The notes beneath the pieces were generated by a model. It did not search any database, had not been told where the DNA came from, and saw only the letters and a program-made list of their open reading frames with translations. A DNA stretch of 64,000 bases from positions 1,116,001 through 1,180,000 of the forward strand of contig NZ_CP108088.1 of NCBI RefSeq assembly GCF_036192275.1, given 5' to 3'. The position numbers and the translations under genes are program-made. This document shows, piece after piece, positions 8,498 to 17,074 of this stretch (its first letter is position 1; each line of letters starts with the position of its first letter). This stretch comes from Streptomyces sp. NBC_00250 (GTDB lineage Bacteria; Actinomycetota; Actinomycetes; Streptomycetales; Streptomycetaceae).

Positions 8498-8992
8498 GTG
8501 GCCAGTACAGAGGAACCCGAGACCGGCGGGACCGCCCCCGGGCGCGTGCCGGGTGATGCGCAGAGCTTCGCCCGCGCGCTGCGGCGGACGAACGGTGAGA
8601 TCAATCGACTGGTCCATGGTTTCGCGCTCGCGCAGGGACTGCATCCCACGGACGTGCAGGCGCTCTCGGTCGTCCTGGACAGCCCGGAGCCGCTGACGCC
8701 GGGTCGTCTGAGGGAGCACCTGGGGTTGACCTCGGGGGCGGTCACGGCCTGTCTCGACCGGCTCGAACGGGCCGGGCACATCCGCCGCTCCCGGGAGAGT
8801 GCCGACCGCAGGCTCGTCCATGTGCATTACGTGGAGGGGGCGAAGGCCGCCGCACGCAGCTATTTCATGCCGCTGGCACAGGCGGCGGAGCGGGCCCGGC
8901 TGCGGTTCGACGCGGAGGAGCTGGCCGTGGCCGTGCGCTTCCTGGACGCGTTGAACGAGGAACTCGGCGACCTGCACGTCCCGCGCCGCTGA
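8498..8992 (+). CDS. MarR-family transcriptional regulator
   Basis: 164 residues from a GTG start. The winged helix is seen in LHPTDVQALSVVLDSPEPLTPG, LREHLGLTSGAVTACLDRLERAG and the wing HIRRSRESADRRLVHVHY, typical of MarR proteins that bind dyad operators as dimers and are released by small ligands. The next gene on the same strand is an MMPL exporter. A 15-bp dyad, TCTCAAT-C-ATTGAGA, lies in front of that gene, so repression of the exporter by this protein is a reasonable inference. Confidence 0.88.
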   Translation: MASTEEPETGGTAPGRVPGDAQSFARALRRTNGEINRLVHGFALAQGLHPTDVQALSVVLDSPEPLTPGRLREHLGLTSGAVTACLDRLERAGHIRRSRESADRRLVHVHYVEGAKAAARSYFMPLAQAAERARLRFDAEELAVAVRFLDALNEELGDLHVPRR

Positions 8993-9038
8993 CCGAGGCG
9001 GGCGCCGCCCCGGCGAGCCGTCGGCCTTCGCCGCGTCG

Positions 9039-9229
9039 GCGAGCCCTCACCTCCCACGCGTCTCCCCCCGGGCGAGCCCTCGCCTCCCGCGCGTCTCCCC
9101 CGGGCGAGCCCTCGCCTCCCGCGCGTCAATCTCCCCCACCGGGCGAGCCCTGATCTCCCGCCTTCTCTCCCCCGCGAGCCCTCGTCCCTCTCCCTTCTCT
9201 CCCTCGCCCTCTCTCCCCCGGCGAGCCCT
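9039..9229. repeat. degenerate about 32-bp repeats with GCGAGCCCT core (six copies)
   Basis: The spacer between the MarR and MMPL genes (8993-9345, no gene) carries GCGAGCCCT at 9039, 9072, 9104, 9143, 9174 and 9221, each followed by a pyrimidine tract such as CTCCCGCGCGTCTCCCCC. The spacing is 31-47 bp, and the first copies are the most alike. The strand is strongly C+T rich. It is too irregular for CRISPR and has no Cas genes nearby. Its function is unknown. Confidence 0.8.
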
Positions 9230-9273
9230 GGGCACCCCATGCCCCTCGCTCGGCCTCCCCGTGCTTCAATCTC

Positions 9274-9288
9274 TCTCAATCATTGAGA
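9274..9288. promoter_or_regulatory. probable MarR operator in front of the MMPL exporter
   Basis: TCTCAAT-C-ATTGAGA is a perfect 7-bp inverted repeat in an AT-richer island 58 bp before the chosen exporter start. A further half-site, TTGAGA, follows about 10 bp downstream. MarR proteins commonly bind such AT-rich dyads, and a MarR gene is the upstream neighbour. Confidence 0.6.
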
Positions 9289-9345
9289 TTCTTTCTCCTT
9301 GAGACACTTCCTTCCGTGTCGAGAGACCCCTGCCCTGGAGTCCGC

Positions 9346-11496
9346 ATGCCCCGCCCCACACGATGGGCCGCCCGTCTGCTGCCCCTCGTCCTGCTCGTCC
9401 TCTGGCTCGCCGTCGGCGGCGGGCTCGGCCCGTACGCGGGCAAGCTCGGCGAGGTGGCCACCAACGACCAGGCCGCCTTCCTCCCGCAAAGCGCCGAGTC
9501 CACCCGGGTGATCGAGGCCCAGCGTGCCTTCCGCCAGGACGAGACGCTCCCCGCGCTCGTCGTCTGGACCTCACCGGGCGACGGACCGATCGACCCCGAG
9601 ACCCGGGCCGCCGCCACCCGCGCGCTGGCCACGCTCACCGGGCAGCCCGGTGTCGTCGGCACCCCGACCCCGGCGCTGCCCTCCGAGGACGGGAAGGCGC
9701 TGCGCGGAGTCGTACAGCTCCGCCCCGACCTCGGTGACGAGCTCACGCCCACGCTGGAGGAGATCGACCGGGCGGCCTCCACGGTGCCCGGGACGACCGT
9801 GTGGCTCGCCGGTCCCGCCGCCACCCAGGCCGATCTGTCGGACGCCTTCGCCGGCATCGACGGGCTGCTGCTCGCGGTCGCCCTGGTCACGGTGCTGCTC
9901 ATCCTGCTGCTCGTGTACCGCAGCGTGCTGCTGCCCCTGATCATCATCGTCGGCGCGGTGCTCGCGCTCGCCCTGGCCTGCGCCGTGGTGTACGTGCTCG
10001 CCGACCACGACGTCGTCCGGGTCGACGGACAGGTCCAGGGCATCCTGTCGATCCTCGTCATCGGCGCTGCGACCGACTACGCGCTGCTCCTCGCCGCCCG
10101 CTACCGCGAGGAGCTCGCCCGACTCGACGGAGAGCGTGTCCCCGCCATGCGCGCGGCGCTGCGCCGGTCCGCCGGTCCCATCACGGCCAGCGCGGCCACC
10201 GTCGCGCTCGCCCTGCTCGCCCTGCTGTTCAGCGATCTCACCAACAACCGGGCCCTCGGCCCGGTGGGCGCCATCGGCATCGTCTGCGCCGTGCTGAGCA
10301 CGCTGACCTTCCTGCCCGCCGTGCTGGTCCTGCTCGGCCGCGCCGCGTACTGGCCCTCCCGGCCCCGCCCGTCCGAGTCCGGGGGCGACGGCCACAAGAT
10401 CTGGCGCCGCGTGGCCTCGCTGGTGGACCGTGCTCCCCGCAAGGTATGGGCGGTGACGCTCGCCGGGCTCCTCGCCTGTGCCGCCTTCGCGCCGGTCCTG
10501 GAGTCCAAGGGAGTGCCGCTCGACGAGATCTTCGTGAACGACGCCCCGTCCGTCGCCGCGCAGGAGCAACTCGGACGGCACTTCCCCGGTGGGGCGGGCA
10601 ATCCGGCGATCGTGATCGCCGACGCGGACGCGGCGACCCGGGTGACCGCGGCCGCCGAGCGGGTCGAGGGAGTCGACTCGGCCGCGGCCGTCACCGCCTC
10701 CGGCCGGCCGGGGGCCGGGGCACCGCTGGTCGTCGACGGCCGGGTCCGGATCGACGTCACCCTGACCGACGCCGCCGACAGCGACGCGGCCAAGGCGGCG
10801 GTGGCCCGGCTCCGCACGTCCGTGCACGCGGTGCCGGGGGCGGACGCCCTCGTCGGTGGCTACACGGCGCAGCGGTACGACACCCAGCGGACCGCCGAGC
10901 GCGACCGGATGCTGATCGTGCCGGTGGTGCTCGCCGTCATCCTGGCCATCCTCGTGCTCCTCCTCCGCTCGGTCCTGATGCCGCTGCTGCTCGTGGCCAC
11001 GGTGGCGCTGAACTTCCTCGCCACCCTCGGGGTGTCGGCCCTGGTCTTCCGGTACGTCTTCGGGTTCAGCGGCACGGACTCCTCGGTCCCGCTCTACGGG
11101 TTCGTGTTCCTGGTCGCGCTCGGCGTGGACTACAACATCTTCCTGATGTCCCGCGTGCGGGAGGAGTCGCTGCGGCACGGGGTCCGCGAGGGCGTGCTGC
11201 GCGGGCTGACCGCCACCGGCGGTGTCATCACGTCCGCCGGTGTGGTGCTGGCCGCCACGTTCGCGGCGCTGGGCGTCATTCCGCTCGCCTTCCTGGTGCA
11301 GATCGCCTTCATCGTCGCGTTCGGCGTCCTCCTGGACACCCTCGTCGTCCGCTCGCTGCTCGTGCCCGCTCTCGTACGGGACCTCGGCCCCGTCGCATGG
11401 TGGCCGGGCGCGCTCAGCCGGAAGGCGACGGGGCCGGAGGGCGTCGGCACCGCTCGGGACGACGCCGGTGCCACGGGTACGCCCTCCCGGCCCTGA
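9346..11496 (+). CDS. MMPL-family RND-type membrane transporter
   Basis: 716 residues from the ATG at 9346, chosen because TGGAG lies 5-6 nt upstream; a TTG at 9283 would place the start inside the operator. The protein has the duplicated MMPL/SSD layout: TM1, a large extracellular loop (about 30-170), five further TMs around GAATDYALLLAARYREEL, then TM7, a second loop and LGVDYNIFLMSRVREE. The GxxxDY motifs in TM4 and TM10 are the proton-relay positions. It should export a lipid or hydrophobic compound across the cytoplasmic membrane by proton motive force. It follows a MarR gene and is probably controlled by it. Confidence 0.92.
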   Translation: MPRPTRWAARLLPLVLLVLWLAVGGGLGPYAGKLGEVATNDQAAFLPQSAESTRVIEAQRAFRQDETLPALVVWTSPGDGPIDPETRAAATRALATLTGQPGVVGTPTPALPSEDGKALRGVVQLRPDLGDELTPTLEEIDRAASTVPGTTVWLAGPAATQADLSDAFAGIDGLLLAVALVTVLLILLLVYRSVLLPLIIIVGAVLALALACAVVYVLADHDVVRVDGQVQGILSILVIGAATDYALLLAARYREELARLDGERVPAMRAALRRSAGPITASAATVALALLALLFSDLTNNRALGPVGAIGIVCAVLSTLTFLPAVLVLLGRAAYWPSRPRPSESGGDGHKIWRRVASLVDRAPRKVWAVTLAGLLACAAFAPVLESKGVPLDEIFVNDAPSVAAQEQLGRHFPGGAGNPAIVIADADAATRVTAAAERVEGVDSAAAVTASGRPGAGAPLVVDGRVRIDVTLTDAADSDAAKAAVARLRTSVHAVPGADALVGGYTAQRYDTQRTAERDRMLIVPVVLAVILAILVLLLRSVLMPLLLVATVALNFLATLGVSALVFRYVFGFSGTDSSVPLYGFVFLVALGVDYNIFLMSRVREESLRHGVREGVLRGLTATGGVITSAGVVLAATFAALGVIPLAFLVQIAFIVAFGVLLDTLVVRSLLVPALVRDLGPVAWWPGALSRKATGPEGVGTARDDAGATGTPSRP

Positions 11497-11501
11497 CCGG
11501 A

Positions 11502-11519
11502 GTCACGCGCGCGCGTGAC
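11502..11519. terminator. bidirectional terminator between the MMPL gene and gluD
   Basis: GTCACGCGCGCGCGTGAC is a perfect 18-bp palindrome in the 41-bp gap between two convergent stops (11496 and 11538). It has no U-tract, as is common in Streptomyces. Confidence 0.65.
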
Positions 11520-11537
11520 CCCGCCCCTCCCCGAGGG

Positions 11538-12452
11538 TCACTTGGTCTCGTCGGTCGGACCCATGTGTTCGCCCGGCGTGGCCAGTTCCTCGACCGCGCC
11601 CACGCCGACGACCGCGCCCGTGGACTTCTTGCCGCGCCGCAGCCGGCCTTCGAGCCAGGAGGCGAAGGTGGTGAGCGCGAAGTTGAGGATGACGAAGAGC
11701 ACGGCGACGACGGTGAAGCAGGCGATCGTGTTGGCCCCGTAGTTGGCGCTCATCGGACGGACGGAGGCGAGGAGTTCGGAGAAGCCGAGCATCGCGCCGC
11801 CGAGCGCGGTGTCCTTGACGATGACGACGAGCTGACTGACGAGAGCGGGCAGCATGGCCGTGACCGACTGCGGGAGGAGCACGTACGTCATGGTCTGGCC
11901 CTTGCGCATGCCGATGGCCTTCGCCGCGTCGGTCTGGCCCGCGGGGAGGGCGAGGATGCCGGCGCGGACGACCTCGGCGAGAACGGAGGCGTTGTAGAGG
12001 ACGAGGCCGGTGACGACGGCGTACAGCGGGCGGACGTCCGGGCTGATGTCGATGAACTCGGAGTAGGCCTCGTTGGCGAAGAGCATGAGGATGAGGACGG
12101 GGATCGCGCGGAAGAACTCGACGACGGTGCCCGCCGTGCCGCGTACGGCCCGGTGGTCGGAGAGGCGGGAGATGCCGAGGAGGGCGCCGAGGGGCAGGGC
12201 GATCACCATGGCGAGTCCGGCGGCGATCACGGTGTTCTTGAGGGCGGGGAGGATGTACGTCTCCCAGACGCGGGCGTCGGTGAAGAAGGGGGCCCACTTG
12301 GACCATTCGAGCTGGCCCTTGTCGGCGAGGCTCGCCACGACCCACCACACGACCGCGGCCAGCGCGACAAGGAACAGCAGCGTCCAGAGGACGTTGCGCC
12401 GCCGGGCGCGGGGCCCGGGAACGTCGTAGAGGACGGTGGGCTTGGTCTTCAC
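11538..12452 (-). CDS. gluD: glutamate-type ABC transporter permease
   Basis: 304 residues. After a charged N-terminus there is one TM at about 25-45 and then the His/Glu/Gln/Arg/opine-type permease core with TMs. The EAA loop is seen in EVVRAGILALPAGQTDAAKAIGM. Its GTG start overlaps the stop of gluC by four bases (GTGA), so the two are translationally coupled. With GluC it should form the membrane channel of a polar amino-acid importer. The C-terminus ends in a basic, soluble tail. It is the last gene of the operon and is followed by a palindromic terminator. Confidence 0.92.
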   Translation of the reverse strand: MKTKPTVLYDVPGPRARRRNVLWTLLFLVALAAVVWWVVASLADKGQLEWSKWAPFFTDARVWETYILPALKNTVIAAGLAMVIALPLGALLGISRLSDHRAVRGTAGTVVEFFRAIPVLILMLFANEAYSEFIDISPDVRPLYAVVTGLVLYNASVLAEVVRAGILALPAGQTDAAKAIGMRKGQTMTYVLLPQSVTAMLPALVSQLVVIVKDTALGGAMLGFSELLASVRPMSANYGANTIACFTVVAVLFVILNFALTTFASWLEGRLRRGKKSTGAVVGVGAVEELATPGEHMGPTDETK

Positions 12453-13114
12453 CGTTTCACCGCCACCTTCTTCGCCACCCAGCCGAAGAAGAGTCCGGTG
12501 GGCAGGGTCAGACAGATGAAGCCGACGGCGAAGATCGCGGAGATGAGGATGAGCTGGGCCTCGTTCTCGATCATCTCCCGCATCAGCAGGGCCGCTTCGG
12601 CGACGCCGATGGCGGCGGCCACGGTGGTGTTCTTGGTGAGGGCGATGAGGACGTTGGCGAGGGGCCCGACGACGGAGCGGAAGGCCTGCGGGAGCACGAC
12701 GATGCGGAGCACCTGCGGGAAGCTGAGACCGATGGCGCGGGCCGCCTCGACCTGTCCGAGGGGGACGGTGTTGATGCCGGAGCGCACTGCCTCGCAGACG
12801 AAGGCGCTGGTGTACGCGGTGAGACCGAGGACGGCGAGCCTGAAGTTGATCGTGGTGAAGCGATCGGCGCCCATGTCGACGCCGAGGGTCTGGAAGAGGC
12901 CGAGCGAGGTGAAGACGATGATGACGGTGAGGGGGATGTTGCGGACGATGTTGACGTAGCAGGTGCCGAAGCCCCGCATCAGGGGGACGGGGCTGACGCG
13001 CATCGCGGCCAGCAGCGTCCCCCAGATCAGGGAGCCGATCGCCGAGTAGACGGTGAGCTGCACCGTCACCCAGAAGGCTCCCAGCAGGTCGTACCCCTGA
13101 AGGAAGTCGAACAC
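12449..13114 (-). CDS. gluC: glutamate-type ABC transporter permease
   Basis: 221 residues, normal for HisM-type permeases. The EAA loop is CEAVRSGINTVPLGQVEAARAIGL, where the ATPase docks. The GTG start is 10 bp after the gluB stop. About five TM segments are visible, including GSLIWGTLLAAMRVSP and NVLIALTKNTTVAAAIGV. It is the partner of the downstream permease, giving the gluABCD order known from corynebacteria and streptomycetes. Confidence 0.92.
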   Translation of the reverse strand: MFDFLQGYDLLGAFWVTVQLTVYSAIGSLIWGTLLAAMRVSPVPLMRGFGTCYVNIVRNIPLTVIIVFTSLGLFQTLGVDMGADRFTTINFRLAVLGLTAYTSAFVCEAVRSGINTVPLGQVEAARAIGLSFPQVLRIVVLPQAFRSVVGPLANVLIALTKNTTVAAAIGVAEAALLMREMIENEAQLILISAIFAVGFICLTLPTGLFFGWVAKKVAVKR

Positions 13115-13124
13115 GACGGCCCGC

Positions 13125-13994
13125 TCACTTCACGATGACGCCGATCTCGGGGGCGGGTTCGTTCTGGTAGCCGGCGGGGCCGAAGTTCTTCTTCACCGCC
13201 GCGTCCCAGGAACCGTCGGCGACCATCTTCTCCAGGGCCGTGTTGATCTTCGCCTTGAGTTCGCTGCCCTTCTGGACGCCGATACCGTAGTTCTCGTTGC
13301 TCATCTTGAATCCGCCGAGCTTGAACTTGCCCTTGAACTCCTCCTGCGACGCGTACCCGGCGAGGATCGAGTCGTCGGTGGTGACGGCGTCGATGACACC
13401 GTTCTCCAGACCGGTCAGGCACTCGGAGTAGCCGCCGTACTCCTGGAGTTGGGCGTCGGGGGCGATCTTGTCCTTGACGTTCTGCGCGGACGTCGAGCCG
13501 GTGACCGAGCAGAGCTTCTTGTTGTTCAGGTCGGACGGCTGCTTGATCGAGTCGTCGTCGGCGCGGATCAGCACGTCCTGGTGGGCGAGGAGGTAGGGGC
13601 CGGCGAAGTCGACCTTCTCGGCCCGCTTGTCGTTGATCGAGTAGGAGGCCGCGATGAAGTCCACGTCACCGCGCTGGAGCAGCGTCTCCCGGTCGGCGCT
13701 CTTGGCCTCCTTCCACACGATGTCGGACGGGTCGTGGCCGAGTTCCTTGGCGATGTACGTGGCCACGTCGACGTCGAAGCCGGTGTAGGTGCCGTCGGGG
13801 GTCTTCAGGCCGATGCCGGGCTGGTCGTACTTGATGCCGACGGTGATCTCGTCGCCGCCGTGGTCGCGGGGCACGGCACCGGTCGCGCCGTTCGCGAATC
13901 CGGCGGAGGTGAAGGAGAGGACGACGGCCGCGGCGACGGCCACGGTGGCCCTGCCGGTCCGGACGGTGGCCCTGTGGGTCCTGGTCGTGTTCAT
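13125..13994 (-). CDS. gluB: glutamate-type ABC transporter substrate-binding protein without lipobox
   Basis: 289 residues from the ATG at 13994 (AGGGG 8 nt upstream). A Sec-type signal (TVAVAAAVVLSFTSAGFANG) precedes an SBP_bac_3 domain: ITVGIKYDQPGIGLK, TYTGFDVDVATYIAKELG, VDFIAASYSINDKRAEKVDFAGPYL, and LENGVIDAVTTDDSIL. It should deliver glutamate or a related amino acid to GluCD. The mature region has only two Cys residues (KLCSVTG, SECLTG), and none follows the signal, so the usual lipid anchor of Gram-positive binding proteins is missing. It would be either secreted or held by an uncleaved signal helix. Confidence 0.92.
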   Translation of the reverse strand: MNTTRTHRATVRTGRATVAVAAAVVLSFTSAGFANGATGAVPRDHGGDEITVGIKYDQPGIGLKTPDGTYTGFDVDVATYIAKELGHDPSDIVWKEAKSADRETLLQRGDVDFIAASYSINDKRAEKVDFAGPYLLAHQDVLIRADDDSIKQPSDLNNKKLCSVTGSTSAQNVKDKIAPDAQLQEYGGYSECLTGLENGVIDAVTTDDSILAGYASQEEFKGKFKLGGFKMSNENYGIGVQKGSELKAKINTALEKMVADGSWDAAVKKNFGPAGYQNEPAPEIGVIVK

Positions 13995-14045
13995 GAGGAT
14001 CACCCCTGGGGGCTGCTGGTCGGGCGACGGCCGTGCCGGGCGAGC

Positions 14046-14801
14046 TCAGTGGTGGAGGATCTTGGACAGGAAGTCCTTGGCACGGTCGCTGCGCGGGTTG
14101 CTGAAGAACTCGTCCGGGGTCGTCTCCTCGACGATCCGTCCGTCGGCCATGAAGACGACGCGGTTGGCGGCGGAACGGGCGAAGCCCATCTCATGGGTGA
14201 CGACCACCATCGTCATGCCGTCCCGGGCGAGTTGCTGCATGACCTCCAGGACCTCGTTGATCATCTCGGGGTCGAGCGCGGAGGTCGGCTCGTCGAAGAG
14301 CATCACCTTCGGATCCATGGCGAGGGCGCGGGCGATCGCCACGCGCTGTTGCTGGCCGCCGGAGAGCTGCGCCGGGTACTTGTCCGCCTGCGAGGCGACA
14401 CCGACCCGGTCGAGGAGGGCGCGGGCGCGCTCCTCGGCCGCCTTCCTGTCCTTCTTGCGGACCTTGATCTGGCCCAGGGTGACGTTGCCGAGCACCGTCT
14501 TGTGCGCGAAGAGGTTGAAGGACTGGAAGACCATGCCGACGTCGGCCCGCAGGGCCGCGAGTTCACGCCCCTCGGCCGGCAGTGGGCGTCCGTCGACGAC
14601 GATCTCGCCCTTGTCGATGGTCTCCAGGCGGTTGATCGCGCGGCAGAGCGTCGACTTCCCCGATCCGGACGGCCCGATGACGACCACGACCTCGCCGCGG
14701 TGGATCGTCAGGTCGATGGACTGGAGGACGTGCAGGGCGCCGAAGTACTTGTCGACCCCGCGCAGCACGACGAGCGCGTCTCCGCCTTCCGGGACGGGCA
14801 T
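14046..14801 (-). CDS. gluA: glutamate-type ABC transporter ATP-binding protein
   Basis: 251 residues, first gene of the operon. All ABC motifs are present: Walker [11 protein letters not shown]-loop [17 protein letters not shown], signature [15 protein letters not shown], Walker [16 protein letters not shown] and the switch His in [10 protein letters not shown]. It energises uptake through GluC and GluD. It is followed after 51 bp by gluB. Confidence 0.95.
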   Translation of the reverse strand: MPVPEGGDALVVLRGVDKYFGALHVLQSIDLTIHRGEVVVVIGPSGSGKSTLCRAINRLETIDKGEIVVDGRPLPAEGRELAALRADVGMVFQSFNLFAHKTVLGNVTLGQIKVRKKDRKAAEERARALLDRVGVASQADKYPAQLSGGQQQRVAIARALAMDPKVMLFDEPTSALDPEMINEVLEVMQQLARDGMTMVVVTHEMGFARSAANRVVFMADGRIVEETTPDEFFSNPRSDRAKDFLSKILHH

Positions 14802-14932
14802 GGCACCCTCCTGGCTCGCGCTGTTCTCCGCTCACGCCCCCGCTTGCCGCTTCCTCCTCACGTTCATGCTCCGCCCTCCGCCCTGCCCCCGCACGCCGGA
14901 GGGGTGCACGGAGGGTGAGCGGGTACGCCGAG

Positions 14933-14964
14933 ACGTGACCCCCGGCCGGGGCCGGGGGTCACGT
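14933..14964. terminator. terminator after the alpha/beta hydrolase gene
   Basis: Arms ACGTGACCCCCGGCC and GGCCGGGGGTCACGT are perfectly complementary over 15 bp around a GG centre. The hairpin lies 27 bp beyond the stop of the 14991-15686 gene and upstream of gluA. Confidence 0.8.
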
Positions 14965-14990
14965 GGTGGAAGGGAGGACCGGCCGGGCGG

Positions 14991-15686
14991 TCAGGCCCCG
15001 GTCTCGCGTACGGCCAGCTCGATCAGGTCGCAGACCTCGGCGGGCTGGGAGGCGAGCGAGGCGTGGCTCGCGTCGAGCTCGATGGTCTTGCGCGGGTTCA
15101 TGCGCGCGGCCATGCGGCGCTCGTTGTCCGGGTGGATCATGCGGTCCTCGGTGGAGACCTGGTAGTACGTGGGCTTGGCCCGCCAGGCCGGGGCGGTGAC
15201 GTTGTCGCCGAAGGTGGAGGCGAGCGGTGCCTTCTGGGTGACGGCCATGACCAGGGCCTCTTCCTGGCTCAGGTCCTGGGCGAAGCTGTCGTGGAACTTG
15301 TCCTGCTTGACCCAGAGGTAGCCGTCGGAGTCGGGGACGATGTTCTCGAAGGCGGCCGGCGGGTGCTCCTGGCTGATCTGTCCGGGGCTCTCCCCCGCGT
15401 CGGGGGCGAACGCGGCGATGTAGACGAGGCCGGTCACGTTCGGCAGGTCGCCCGCCTCGGTGATGACGGCCCCGCCGTAGGAATGGCCGACGAGCAGCAC
15501 GGGCCCGTCGACCTGCCTGACCATCTTCCGGGTGCGCTCGGCGTCCTCGGCGAGCGAGGTGAGCGGGTTCTCGACGGCGTGGAGGCGGTCGTGGCCGCGC
15601 CGGTGGAGTTCGGTGATCACCTTCGACCAGTGGGCGGCGCCGCCCCAGAAGCCGTGGACAAGGACGATCGCGGGCTTGTCTGCCAT
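14991..15686 (-). CDS. alpha/beta hydrolase (EstC/salicylate-esterase-like)
   Basis: 231 residues, cytoplasmic (no signal). The oxyanion region IVLVHGFWGGAAHW and the nucleophile elbow VLLVGHSYGGAVI are plain. The acid is probably within TEDRMIHP and the catalytic His within DASHASL. The whole frame matches the short alpha/beta hydrolases with HGFWG and GHSYGG motifs that act on small esters. It is a single gene with its own terminator. The substrate is unknown. Confidence 0.88.
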   Translation of the reverse strand: MADKPAIVLVHGFWGGAAHWSKVITELHRRGHDRLHAVENPLTSLAEDAERTRKMVRQVDGPVLLVGHSYGGAVITEAGDLPNVTGLVYIAAFAPDAGESPGQISQEHPPAAFENIVPDSDGYLWVKQDKFHDSFAQDLSQEEALVMAVTQKAPLASTFGDNVTAPAWRAKPTYYQVSTEDRMIHPDNERRMAARMNPRKTIELDASHASLASQPAEVCDLIELAVRETGA

Positions 15687-15900
15687 GGGTTCCGTACCGA
15701 TCTGCGCGAGGAATGGATCCCGCCCCTGCTCCCGCCCCGTACCCCCGGCGTCACGCTACGGGAGGGGCGCCGAGCCCGCACGTCCGGCCGGAGCACGCGC
15801 GCGTACGGCGGCGGCGCACGCGTACGCCCGGAGCAGGCGCGCGTGGGGGCGGGCTGGCGGACACTGGGGGTGGGAGCCGACTGTGCGAGGAGGGTCCGCC

Positions 15901-16359
15901 ATGAGCAGTGCCGCACCCAAGGTCAGCACGTTGCCGCCGGAGCACCGGGAGCGGCTGATGGCCTTCGCCGAGGACGTGCACTTCGAATCCGGTCACCGGC
16001 TGTTCGAGGAGCAGCAGCACGCGGACCGGTTCTGGATCGTGAAGACGGGCGCGGTGACGCTCGACGCGAAGGTGCCGGGGCGCGGGGCGCCCGTGATCGA
16101 GACCTTGCGCCACGGGGAGCTGGTCGGCCTGTCGTGGCTGTTCCCGCCGTATCTGTGCCAGTCGGGTGCCGAGGCGATGACGCCGGTCCGGGCGCACGAG
16201 TTCGACGCCCCCGCCGTCCGCTCGATGTGCCATACGGACAAGGAGTTCGGGGCCTCGGTCATGTTCTGGGTGGGCGCGATCCTGGCCCATCGCCTCCATG
16301 TGACCCGGGTCCGGCTCCTCGATCTGTACGCCCCGCACGGGAGCGGAATCCTGGCCTGA
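15901..16359 (+). CDS. cyclic-nucleotide-binding-domain protein
   Basis: 152 residues, ATG with GGAGGG upstream. A single CNMP/Crp-like beta-barrel covers most of the protein (RLMAFAEDVHFESGHRLFEE, DRFWIVKTGAVTLDA, ETLRHGELVGLSWLFPP). No helix-turn-helix follows, so it is not a complete Crp regulator. The phosphate-binding cassette is not obvious beyond GELVGLSWL. It probably senses a nucleotide or acts by partner binding; the partner is unknown. Confidence 0.8.
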   Translation: MSSAAPKVSTLPPEHRERLMAFAEDVHFESGHRLFEEQQHADRFWIVKTGAVTLDAKVPGRGAPVIETLRHGELVGLSWLFPPYLCQSGAEAMTPVRAHEFDAPAVRSMCHTDKEFGASVMFWVGAILAHRLHVTRVRLLDLYAPHGSGILA

Positions 16360-16361
16360 GC

Positions 16362-16401
16362 GCTCCGGCCCTCTCGTACCCGAGTACGAGGGGGCCGGAG
16401 C
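16362..16401. terminator. strong bidirectional terminator between convergent genes
   Basis: An 18-bp stem (GCTCCGGCCCTCTCGTAC pairing with GTACGAGGGGGCCGGAGC, one G-T pair) closes a CCGA loop. It fills the 49-bp gap between the stops at 16359 and 16409. Confidence 0.88.
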
Positions 16402-16408
16402 TCGGGGG

Positions 16409-17074
16409 TCAGTTCACGAAGACGGCGGGACTGCCGGCCTGGCTGGTGTCCCGGACGGGTCCGTACTTGGCGGAGAAGTAGCCGTTGGCCGGGCAGGTGC
16501 CGGGGCCGCTGAACTTGGTGAACTGCTGGTTGGTGAAGGTGAGCGAGTTGTCGGTGTTGGACGGTGTGGCGGTGAGGCTGGCGGCCCGGTAGACGCAGGT
16601 CGTCACGCCGAGGATGGTGTTGATCTTCAGGGTGGTCTGGATCGGGCCGGTGGCGCCCGCGGTGACGGTGAGCGCGCCGCCGGACACGACGGCGGTGGCG
16701 AACGGCAGGTTGTTCACCGTGATGCTCTGGACGCCCGTCGCTCCGATGATGTTGGTGGTGCAACTGCTCAGCGTGTGGGCCGTGGCGGACTCGGTGGCGG
16801 TGCCGGGCGCGGCGGGGTTGCCGGTGACGGTGGCGGTGAACGCAGAGGTGTTACAGGTGATGCCGGTGCTGCCGCCGGAGGTGGTGGCGATCCGGGCCTG
16901 CGTCCCGGCGGGGAGCGTGGCGTTGAGGACGTCGCCGACGGCGACGGCGGTGCCGCCCGGGCCACCGGTGGTGAGGACGTCGCCGGCGGCGGCGGTCGCA
17001 CCGGCCTGGGTGGTCGCGGCCAGGCCGGCGGTGACGGCGAGGCCGAGGGTGACGAGGAGAGCGCGCTTGCGCAT
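16409..17074 (-). CDS. secreted protein of unknown function
   Basis: 221 residues from the ATG at 17074 (GGAAGGAAG upstream). A basic start and hydrophobic stretch (MRKRALLVTLGLAVTAGLAA) give a cleavable signal. The mature protein is rich in Thr, Ala, Gly and Val (AVAVGDVLNATLPAGTQARI, GALTVTAGATGPIQTTLKI) with four Cys residues that could form two disulfides, and looks all-beta. No catalytic motif was seen. A longer upstream reading frame is not supported because it crosses a repeat array. Confidence 0.8.
   Translation of the reverse strand: MRKRALLVTLGLAVTAGLAATTQAGATAAAGDVLTTGGPGGTAVAVGDVLNATLPAGTQARIATTSGGSTGITCNTSAFTATVTGNPAAPGTATESATAHTLSSCTTNIIGATGVQSITVNNLPFATAVVSGGALTVTAGATGPIQTTLKINTILGVTTCVYRAASLTATPSNTDNSLTFTNQQFTKFSGPGTCPANGYFSAKYGPVRDTSQAGSPAVFVN

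Noticed and set aside
9039..9229. CRISPR array
   Set aside because: The repeated core is 9 bp with degenerate flanks and uneven spacing, there are no unique spacers of fixed length and no Cas genes.
12073..12429. Small plus-strand gene opposite gluD
   Set aside because: Antisense to a clear ABC permease; no independent evidence.
9801..12959. 1052-residue plus-strand reading frame
   Set aside because: It is a shadow of the MMPL gene and runs antisense through gluD and gluC; composition is Arg/Pro-rich frame-shift type with no domain.
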